Origin: Cyclina sinensis
Taxonomy: Eukaryota; Mollusca; Bivalvia; Venerida; Veneridae
DNA: 64,000 nucleotides
NCBI GenBank assembly: GCA_012932295.1
Contig: JAAONU010000014.1
Location: forward strand, 16,433,039-16,497,038
Direction of reading: 5' to 3'
The notes below the pieces were generated by a model. That model was given only the letters and a program-made list of their open reading frames with translations. It made no database searches and was not told the DNA's origin. Below, one piece after another: positions 50,801 through 62,800 of this stretch (position 1 is the first letter of the stretch; each line of letters starts with the position of its first letter). The position numbers were made by a program, and so were the translations under genes.

Positions 50801-53800
50801 ATTACATGTATCTTCTGTATTTACAAAAACACATTGTCTGAGTAGATGGGATACTTAGCCTACAACTTGTCAAAATGTCAGACACTAGGTTAATCAAAAA
50901 CAAAATCAAAGACTTTGATTATGAACAGCATAAGAATACAGACTACAGTGATTTCTCCTCACAGAATTAAGCCAGATTTGACTTGAAGAATAAAAAAAAA
51001 GAAAACAGCAAGTACAAAGTCTTTCTTTAAAACCACAGTGACTGTCACTTGATTATATAAAGTATGACATCTTTGTACTTTTACAAAACTTTAAGGACAT
51101 TCATTAACTAGCTAAGTTATAAATTTTAGGTAATAGGCAGCTATACTATATCTTAAATCTCTGTATGATTTGAATAGCTCTAAGCGGTTTCAGCCCTTAC
51201 CACAGATTTACTGCATTGTAATTTAACCTAGTAACTTCACCTAATATTCTCAGTGCATGATGCATTATCATAACAATTGCACTGCATTAAGATACATCAT
51301 GACAAGAATAAATACACTGCACTTTACTGTAATGATTTAGCTTCATTTTGCTATGCGGAAAATATAATGACAGATTTAGTTCTTCAACTGTCGAGATAAA
51401 TATTTGTAAATCCAATCAATCATGTCATCCTGATCTCTTTTTTTATTTTATGATTTTATTATGGACTAATTGTTGGAGTACTGAAACAACTTCAAAGCGA
51501 GTAAGTGGACCCAGGTTCAATGTCCCTCTCAACAGCTAGGGTTATATAGTAAGAAATGCCTGAGCAGGGATCAAACCACCTTTATAATCCTGATTCATAG
51601 TCAGACATGAGGCTACCAAGGACCAGCGCAACCATTAAAAAAGTTGCTGTTATCTAGGTAAATGGGGAAAAAAAGGTTACTCATTAGACAAAAAAATTTT
51701 TCAGTGTTACACATAAACGTTTCTTAAAAGATTTTGAAACTCCGATTCTTTATCCATATTTTAAAGCTCAGTCACATTTTTTTGCTTCTCAGTCACTTGT
51801 TCTTGTTTCCCTTAGATAAAGTGTTCAGTCACTTTCTTTTGTATTTCCAAAATCTAGTTCTCAGTCACATGTTTTTGGTTCCCTGAAACCTAGTGCTCAT
51901 GCAGTCAATGTTTTGTTTCATCAATCTGGAGCTTAAAAGCTTCAATTTATGATCAAAATGCAAATAATTTACCTGGAATACTTGATGATGGTGTTGGTGA
52001 TATGGTAGTTACTGATGTTTGATTGCTTGAAGTTCCCTTCTCTGCACCATTCCCTGTAAGAAGATATAGATCAGTCTGTGTGAAATAGATCAATCGTAAA
52101 AGCTGTCATATAAATAATTATATCATATTATATTTAAAATTTGAAGCCTTAATTTAATGCCTTAGATTACCCTTATTGTAATAAAAACAATGACACAATG
52201 GGTAGAGCTGTTGCTGCTCATAGTTCTATTGTTGTGGTTTTACTGCTTGTGATGATGCTTCTGCTTCAGCTGATGATGATGACGACAGCAATGATAATGA
52301 TGATGATGAAGGTGGTGGTGATGGTGATGACGATGACGACGATGATGATGATAAATGTGATGTTGATTATCAAAATATGTTGTTGTTACTGTTTGTAGCC
52401 ATTATGCTTCAACATCTGGTGATGAAGATGATGATGACGGTTTTGAAGATGAATATACATAATACATATAGTTTTTAAAGACATAAAATTTACTTCAGGA
52501 ATAACTGAATACAACAATTTCTGTATTATTAACAGGTTGATAAAAGCTTAATCATATATCAGAGTGTAGTCGAGAACATTTCACTGCAACAGCACATTAA
52601 CGCACATCTGATAAAGTTCATTCTACATATATAAAAAAAGACAACATCTATAACAAAAGCCACAATAAAATGTTGAAAGCATCTATTTGAACATCATAAA
52701 CGAGATAATCCTATAGCACTGAGCAGATCAGTAAAATGTGATTATCATCACTGACATCACACCATGTGTGGTTATCACTTACCTTTTCACTGTGGTATAC
52801 CACAGAAACCAAAAAAACATAGGTGAAAAACTCCCAGACTGTATCAATATTATGCACAATATTAATGCAAGGCTGAAATTCATGCCAATGAGTGTATGAA
52901 CAGTCAAAGCTGCCAACATTCAAACAGTCGGCATTTCTATAGAGGTTCTTAGATTTGGACCTCTAGTATCTATAAAGGCTATCAAATTCCAACATGCTAA
53001 AACAAGATGTAATTAATACATACTAAAGCTTTTAGCCCCCACTCTCACCACCCCTCCCTTACCTCCCAAACACTTTGCTATACTTCAAAATTCCAAAAAA
53101 TATATCTTATTATTGCAAAATAGCCTTTCGCCGCACCCCTCCCCCCCCCCCCCCTCAAAGTAATATTTCTAATTGTAAAATAGCCTTTATAGATAGAAAA
53201 ATAAATTATAATTAAAAGATAGTATTTCATTAACTCAACACTGCAGTTGTTATTTTTAACCACAATAAAAATAATGTTGCATAGTTAAAAGTCAAGGTCA
53301 TTCACTGACCTATCAATTAATTGTGTAACAGCAAATTTATTTTTTGTTACAGACAAATGAAAAAATATAATGTGTGTCTGACATTTGTTATGTTCATTCG
53401 TTACAGGTGGAAAACTGCTTGAATATATTCAAACAAAGAAACACGTATTTGGCAATTTTCTGCAAATGAACCTAAAATTCTAATTTCTTGTAGGATGTGT
53501 AACACTTGAGTGTAAAATAAAGAGAAAAAAAAACTCAACAATTTTTTTCATGCATAGTGCAGAAAGCAGACATATTTATCTTTGAACTATATCTATCACT
53601 TAAAAAAAATGTACAAGTTTCAAATTATCATACATTATCCTAGGATGCAATATGTACACTCTATTTCTAGATATTTTATACTGATAAACAAGTTGCACCT
53701 CCAAGCAAAAATCTGAAATCTGAATTTTTTATCTATTTAATCTGAATATCTTTCTTTTTTATCCAGATATTTAAAATTTAAAAAGTCCATTTAAAAAAAA

Positions 53801-56800
53801 AAAAAATAATTCAATCACCATTGTCACTTGATATATACTACCAAATTATTTCATCACTATAAATTACTGTCAGTAATTTTGTAATGGGTTATGACAAGCA
53901 ACTCCTCTAAAAGACCTTAAGGGATACTAATTGACCTTCTCTGCATGTTTACAGGTGAAAGTTTAGTAGAGGTGGCATTTAAGGAGAAGTTTAATATATT
54001 GTACTTGAAATTATCTGTATAATGTAACCACATGAAGTAAATACTCCACATATTTACATGCACCATTATTATAAAACTAGAAAACAAAAACTAATATGTT
54101 ATGTTGTAAAATGTGAAAATTTCATCCCTGAACCCTACATCATAATTTCTAGCATATTTTTGTATAGATAAATACATTAATGAGTAACAGATTGTTTTAT
54201 TAATGACTTAACAAAATGGCTCATTGTATTTATTTGTGTCAGGCAAGATGGATGACTTCTCACCTATAAACAGGTTGCACCTTCATGCAGAAATTGAAGA
54301 CACTATCTTGATCAGATTAGCTTATATGTATTCTAGCTGATCGGTGATATGTTCATTTAATACTTCCGACAGTGGTTTATCTAGATGACTCAAACTTGGC
54401 TATCTGTCTTGTGAATGTAAAAAAATAACTTCAATTCATGATGTCAATTACCAGGAACGGTATGATTGCGTCATTCTCAAACCAAGTTTTCAATAAAGTG
54501 TGCCAAAATAAAAATAATGTATTTCCTATTCATGTTAAGTCTGAACAAAGCTTCCAAGATTGTATCAGTATTTAGCAACTCAAGGCCCATAACTTAAGTG
54601 TGATTGGAGCTATTTTTGACTGACACAGGCCTATAAACTTAATGAATCAAGCTCATTGATTGGTGGACGACAAAGTTGACTGTACTCAAAATGGTAAAAC
54701 TCTCATGCTTCAGGGCTAAAACTATAAAACAACTCAAGCAATTAAGCTAGCTGGCTCATATCTAATTTGGCTAGAATTTTACTTGTCAGGATGCAGTAAT
54801 AACTGCATAGTCAACCGGTATTTGGTAAAGCTGAAAATTATTTTCTTATACCATAGAAAACAAATGCAACTAAGTATTAATGAGATGAAACCAATACAAG
54901 TATGATCTATAGTAAACATTTGGCTTAACAGAGCTTTGTACTTATAGGGTATATCATAGGAAAGATATCGGTATCAAATACAATCATTACAGGAAATGAG
55001 TCATGAAAAAAACAACTAAAGTTTAAAAAAGATAAACAAATTGTGGGTGTGACAAATAAACCAAATAAGTGAATAATATGGAACTAACCAAACCCCTGTG
55101 GCTATAACTTTTAATGCATGCATTTTAACAACAAAAAAGCATTCAATTTTCATACACTGATGTAAATTACATTTCAAATTGTGACAAGATTTCCTCATGA
55201 TGTTGCAAATGAAATTTTACACTCACATTACATTGAATTTCAAATATTTGCTAAATATTTTACCTTTACAAAAAATGTAAGGCACTTTCATGAAGAATAT
55301 TTAACCGTATTGATAGAATAATGTATTTAAGTTCAAATTAAGAGCAAAATGTATGCCCAAAGTACACTCAATCTTCATACTGAATAAACCAGTTGAAAGT
55401 AAATCTGCTAATAAATCTTATATATGCACTGCAGATAATGCAACTTCCAAATGTCAAATAGTTTAAATGAAGGTCAGCACAGCATTTTACATTTCTGAAA
55501 AAAAAGGACCTATTTTGACACAGAACATATTTTGACATTGACTTATTTTGACAACAATTATATACAACTGTCAGATTAATTATAAAACATTTTAAACTAA
55601 CTACACAAGAGGGCTATAATGAGCTGATAGGGTTATGAAAAAGGATTCTGCTTCAATCTGGATACTGGTTCTGGGTCAGGTGAGCTTTACTTTAACCCTG
55701 AACATGCTGAAATTTTGTAATGGATCTGCCCAGCTTTGAATCTGGAACAGTCCAATCAAAGTTTAAGGGATTTCAATATCAAAATACAAAAATGGAACTA
55801 CCAACAGTATAGAGCCTAAGTCAGACTGCATGGACGTGCAGGCTGACCTGGCTCTATACTGGTGGCAAAGGCTAATCACTTTCGGTTCCAGCACCATAAG
55901 GGAAAATCCAAAAGGCATCCGATTAAAAAAAATGTTTTACACATATTTCTTACACACTGTAAATAGCCTCTGTAAAAACGTTTACTCTTAAATTTCCAAA
56001 ATTCTTTATAAAAAATTCAATTCAGCAGGTAAAGTGTCTTCTGACAGGACGATATAGCTATTATAAATATGACTTAAATTACAATCTTGTTCTTTATAAG
56101 TCAGTGTATGTAATAACCTATATGGTCATAAATAACATTTTATTGGCTGTCAACACTTTATTTATGTTTAAGAAACTGGAAAATAAAACATGGGGAAGTA
56201 GAGATGCAGAAAATTATGTATCAATATTTTAGCAGTTGGTGTTTGTCAGTTCTTTAAATGGATATATAACCCTTTTATTCTTTCTATTAAGACCACCAGA
56301 TTAAAGGAATTCATGAACATCAAAAGGTTGCCTCATTAACATTAGAACTTGCCAGATATTGATATAACAGATATTGATGTAATCAAAAACAGCAGCGGCA
56401 CAATCTTCACAAACTTTAAAGTTCATAAACTTGTTAAAGCCACTTCTCTGCCCCCTATGCAGACAGCATTTAGTTTGGTTACTGCATAAGCCCCTGTTCT
56501 GTATTAAAGGACTAAATAGTATTAAGTAAATAGTATTAATAGTAATAGTAATTTTCTTCAGTGATGTATTAAGGGTCAGGAATGTATTATATTTCCCCCT
56601 GTACTGTATTATGGCACAGTATAGTATTGTAATTTTCTTCAGTGATGTATTAAGGGTCAGGATTGTATAATATTTTCCCCTGTACTGTATTATGGCACTG
56701 TATATATTGTAATTTTCTTCAGTGATGTATTAAGGGTCAGAAATGCATTATATTTTTCCCTTAACTGTATTATGTCACTGTTTAGTGTTGTAATTTCTGC

Positions 56801-59800
56801 TTGCACTACATGTATATTATGGGACAGGACAGTATTTGGTTTCCCCCTTGTATGGTATTATTGGACAGGACAGAACTGGCTTCTCCCCTTGTACAGTATT
56901 ACTTGACAGGACAAAATTGGGTTTGCCCCTTGTATGGTATTAATGGACATGACAGAATTGGCTTATTTTCCCTTGTACAGTATTACTGGACAGGACAGTA
57001 TTGGGTTTTCAGCTCATACTGTATTACTGGACAGGAAAAACTGGGTCTTCCCCTTGACAGGAAAGAATTGTTTTTTCACCTTGTACTGTATTGATGGACA
57101 GGACAGAATTGCATTTTTCACTCGTACTGACAGTATTGGCTGTATTACTGGAGAGGACAGGACTGGATTTTCCCCTTGTATGGTATTATAGGACTGGACA
57201 GTACTGTATTTTTTCTTTTGTAGTGAATTCTGGGATGAGACAGTTTTGGATTTTCCCCTTGTACTCTATTATTGGACAGGACATTATTCATTTCCTCCTT
57301 GTACTGTATAAATGTACTGTAATTGAATTGGGTTTTCACACTGTACTGTATAATGCTACTGGGCAGGACATTAATGTATTTCTCCTTGTATAGTATTATG
57401 GGACAGAACGGTAATGTATTTTCACCTTGTACTGTATGATGGGGCAGGACAGTACTGTATGGTATTGCAGGACAGGATAATATTGTATTTCCCCTTGTAC
57501 TGTATGATGGGGCAGGACTTGCAGGACAGGCTAATATTGTATTTCCCCTTGTACTGTGTCATGGGATGGCACAGTACTGTATCTTCCCCATTTTTGGTAT
57601 AACAGGACAGGACAGTATTGTATTTCCCCTTGTATGCTGTATAATGGGACAGCACAGTACTGTATCTTCCCCTAGTATGGTATTACAGGACAGGATTATA
57701 GTAATGTGATTTCCCCTTGTACTGTATCATGGGAAAGGACAATACTGTATCTTCCCCTTGTACTATATCATGGGATAGGACAGTATTGTATTTCCCTTGT
57801 ATGGTATTACTGGACATGACAGTACTGTGTTGTCCCCTTGTACCATTTCATTAGACAGGATAGTACTGGAGTTTGGACTCAGAATAACTGGATGTTGATT
57901 ATAACATTCAAAAGTAGGTCAAGATGAATCTACTGGCTACAATATTTCAACATAATATAAACACTTTTATTTTTTTTATGTTCTATGAATGGTAATGGAG
58001 CAATAAAATGGTTATGAAATATTATATAAACTCTGTAAATAAAAATTTCTGGTATGAAATACAAATTAAACTTGTCAAAAATTCTATACAGTCTGTAACA
58101 TAACTTTCTGGTCCACACATTTAGATATGTCAAATCATGTTCCAGACATCTTAAGTTACAAAAATACAAAGACTTGATAATATGTAAGTAGAATAATGCA
58201 TTTTTAAGTAGAAATTTTCCTTCACATGTTATTTTTCCATTTACATAATTATTAAGGTTCACAACTTTTCAAAAGGTCTTTTCAAAAACACTTATTCATA
58301 ATATAAAGATGATTATAAAAATAATCAGATGTCATGTTTTCTTGTCATAAGATACGAGTCATTATTAAAAAAAACTAAGACGCTAATCTTATTTAAATGT
58401 CATAGAAATATAATTTAGAAAATTGTAAAATAGATTCCCAGTCATAAGTTACTGATACCCCTTGCAAAAGAGTCACAGGTAATACAAGTTTCAACATTTT
58501 TAAATATACATTTTTCTTCTTTTTTCCAAACTGAAAGTTGAACATCTAGCTTACTGGTAACAGTAATCATTTAAGTGAATTACAATGAAAAAGGATATTA
58601 TTATGTGTGCAAACTGATAATTAATATGCCATGTTTGATAGGCCTAGCTGTAAACCAACAAATAGTTGGTACCAAAATTCACCTTTGTGAAATGACATTC
58701 ACAAATCATATCAAATAGAAGAAAGGAAGTGTTTGATTTCATTCGAACTTGTCTATCATTTTGGCATAAATCACAAGCAATTAAACTGACATATTATGCA
58801 TTCATAAGAGAGAATAGCACAAAAAAACAGGGAACTCTGCAGGTGACTTTTATCTATAATTGGTGATTAGGCAATGACAGTTCTGGGGTAATTACCAGTT
58901 TATGTTGGTTTACAGACAAATCCTTTAAAATCATGGCAAAATTAATGAATTAACTGTGGTGGGGTCACATCATGCAGACATAATCAGGGCCATAATGGCA
59001 CTGAAAATTAGACCTTTGAGTGTCAAAAGAATTTTGTTATAAATCTGTGTCCAAAAATCAGTTAAGTAACGGTTCTCTTCCCCCCCCCACCACTGAAAAT
59101 CTTAAGAAACTCTCGTATATAATATTTACTATATCAGAGAATTTTTGGAGACACTGAAGAAAGTTATGGCTGTTATGGCTGTCATTACATTTTGAGAAAA
59201 TTTAGAAAAGAAGAAAAAGACTATAGAAAAATCCTTCGTCTGACTGAACTCATGATATCCTGTATTTCGCCAAACAATCTTGCAACATATAACAGCTCAA
59301 TTGCATTTGTGTTAATAGAAAGAAGTACTTAATTAAATAACACTTTTTTTATTTTTGAATTTTAAAAGTTAATCACAGACTGGTCTGTAACTATTTCGAA
59401 CTCATTTATATTCTATGTACATGCTGTCTATCTGTCCACCATTATACAATACTTATGGGTCTTGTCTTGTCAAGCAATGTCAATAAAATACCAAAATCTT
59501 AAAATGTGAAAGCAAAATACAAAGTTCAGACTTCACCCTTATATAACGGACTGCTAGAAAAATCATGACATTTATCTCACCAACTGACGCATTAAGATAT
59601 TCTAATGTTGTGTTGGATTTCTAATTTCTATGCAGATATTTTAAGAATGCTATCAACAAACTAATTTGTAAGCTGTTTCATTTAAAGCGAAATTGATTTT
59701 GTTCACTAACAGCTGTTGAACAAAAAATACACAAAATCTATTACCACCCTAAAAGATGAATTGAAGTAATATTTTGCTGCAAATTATAAATGAGAATGGC

Positions 59801-62800
59801 TTTGTCCTAAGAACAATTTAAAAAGCTCATTAGAATTATAATTTATATAATATTAAAAAAGTATTTACACATTGAATTAACAGGTATAAAGGACCAAATT
59901 CAATATTTAAGTTGTTAATGTTTGTCTAATGTCTGGAATTTCTGCAGTTTGATCAGGTTTTGTAAATTCTTCAGTTTCGCATTTCATAATTCAGACAAAA
60001 CAATGCAGTAGCCTGAATACCAAAAAGGTGTTTGGAAACAACAGACTTTTGGAAATAATGAATTAGACAGGATTTAAATGATCATGGATAATACAGTTAA
60101 CAAATGGCATGATCAACATCTCCTGATATCTATATTTTGTTTGCCCAAAACTTATTTTCCCGCCAAAAAAAGCAGACGCTACACTGCCATGACAGTTTTT
60201 GCAAGATGAGTCAAACCAGAAAAAAGATCTTGAAGGAAAAGACACCAAATTGCTTTTCACAATTTGCTTTTATATGATAAAAATCACATGGGAACAAGAA
60301 AAATATTTATGATATGCAAATTTTAGCAGTTTACTGCAAACAGCATTAAGAAATGTAAAATAAAAATGACCTGATACATAGTTTGATATTATTTAAAACA
60401 TTATGACATAATAAATTCAGTGTTTGCCTAAAAAAAACATGCTGTGAGGTGAACACAGTTATTCAAGAAAGATCAAACAACAAGCATTACCTGTACTGAT
60501 AAATTACCAATCCTTTTTTTGCCCTGATGAAAATGCCATTTAAAAACCAAAAAACTGCCAAATACAATCATTTTTGACATACATTCTGTAACATTGAGCA
60601 TTCTAGTCATCAGTTATATCATTTTAATGTGCATTTTCCAAACTACTTTTTTAAGAAATTTATTATATTATAAAATCAGCAAGCTTATTTTTAACCCTTA
60701 ATTTAGAAACAACACTTTTTACTTGCATTAATATGTTAAAATGGGGAAACTATCACATCCCTAAACATAATCGATTTGTTCAATGGTCATTAAAGATGGC
60801 TTCCTGGTTCATATTTTGTAAATGAATAGAATTAAAAATGAAAAAACTACAAAATGCTGTAACCTTTACTAAAAGGCCTGTGTTTCAACAAAAACTATAA
60901 GACCCTTTTTAGTAGCGACCCAAAACATATTTGACCAAAATGACATGCAAAAGCAGGACTGCAACTGTTACAAGAAATTTGACTTAATGGCCACAGGGTT
61001 GCCTGTAACAAAAATTTAATTTTTGTCTAGGCATTTTACGTCATGCAAAGCTGGCTTTTCTATTAGTAAAAATACAAGTCTGAATCCTGTCAAGTTTTCA
61101 AAGAAAACCTGTAACCAAAGGGTTTGGGACATGACTAAAGAAAACCTGTAACCAAAGGGTTTGGGACATGACTAAAGAAAACCTGTAACCAAAGGGTTCA
61201 GGACATGACTAAAGGAAACCTGTAACCAAAGGGTTCGGGACATGAGATGTTTAATTTCTGTGAAAATACACTTTGAGGGAAGGAATATTTGATTTTTTAT
61301 AGGACTGCAGAAATACGTTTGTTGGTTATGCTGGTTTAAAAGAAACACACAAAAAATGCCTAAATATATTTTCCTGAAGCAAAAACTATTACCTGCCTAA
61401 AAACATAAATACAACATGTAAAACAAATTAACCTTTGCAGTGACATATAACCAAAATTTTACAGGAACGGAGATTACACACATGCGAAAAACATAAATGC
61501 AAATGTGTGCACATGATGTTAACATCTGCAAAATATCATAGGGTAAAATTTAATAACCATAGAAATTTTATATATCACTAATTACTCACTTTGCTGAATG
61601 TGAATGGTTTGGTATGTATGTGCCACTGATGTAATGATAAAAAAATGTTATTTTTTTATCGTCTTTTTTAAGATAGCTTTATATATAGTCAAAATCCCAG
61701 TAAAAAGGTCCAAAATACTGCAATATAAAGGATTGGTTTATTGGGGTTTAATGCCAGTTTTAACAGGTAAGGTCATATCCCGGCGGTCAGTCCACCTAAC
61801 CAGTGTTCCTGGGAATCCAACCATTTTATTAACCAATTTCTCTGCAAGTGACTGACTTCTTTCCTCACTTGCTTCAGAAGTGAGGGACAAATGACGCATT
61901 GTCTGAGATCAATTATCACAGAGAAATTTTGCTGGCCCTGATGGGGATAGAAGTGGCATCTTGACACTCTGATGCTCTACCGATTGAGCTAGCCAGGCTG
62001 GCAACAATAAAAAGGAAAATAAGCAGTTTCTTTGCTGAACTTTGCCTTGCTTGTTTAGTCATTCAAAAACTACATGGGACTATTATATTAACACATTTAT
62101 GCCTTAAATGGATTATGTCATCTATGACAGTTGGACAAGTCCATTTTCAGTTTAAAGGGTTTCTGGTATGAATTTGATTTTATTTTAGGGAAGAAAGTCC
62201 TTTACGCAAACAGTGAAGACCTTGATCAGGTGCCGCATCCAGTAACACCAGTCCTTTATGAGACGATTACTAAGGTTCCAATGCAAATGTTTTGTCTTAT
62301 AAATCCTTTAAACATCCAGCAAATTTTCCATTCAACTTACAGTGAACTGTTTATGTTCAAAATGTTGGTCCCGCCCTTACCTGTGAATCAGATTCCAAAA
62401 CAAATTTAACAGCCCAACTTTTTATCTAGTGGCTACAATTGGCCTTGTCATATAAAACTCTAAGATTATTTGTAATGACAACCATTTAAGTTAAAGGAAT
62501 ATATGAACCAGTTGAAAACATCTACATTAGAGGACACAAAATTCTGTTTATGATATTTGGTAATTTGAATGAATGAAAATGGAGAATCAGAACTGACCGG
62601 GTGCCGGTAATGGATAACTGAATATAACATATCTTGTACATACCTGAGAACCTGACAACAAACACCACAGCTCCTATAAGTGATAGAATAGCTAATCCTA
62701 TGAGAATCAATGCTATAATGAACAACACTCTTGTCCGTTTTGTTGTTACGATACTGGACATTTCCGGCTGTAATGGTTTTTCACACTCATATATTTCCAT

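Larger units (their letters stand above)
52054..62643 (-). other. Protease intron 1 (10.6 kb)
   Basis: It holds a (gat)n region, a poly-C run, MITE copy C, a 41-bp satellite, a 37-bp repeat and a SINE. No further stem exon with phase 1-1 boundaries was recognised, though a small Ser/Thr-rich one could be missed. Confidence 0.6.

Noticed and set aside
52198..52398. Met-rich open frame
   Set aside because: Translation of the gatgatgat microsatellite in the first intron of the protease.
56801..57655. Open frames with repeated YCMTGQD-like peptides
   Set aside because: Products of the 41-bp satellite on both strands.
61930..62002. Possible functional tRNA gene
   Set aside because: Box A is perfect but box B and the acceptor-stem pairing are degenerate, and a SINE body and tail follow. 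It is a tRNA-derived SINE head.
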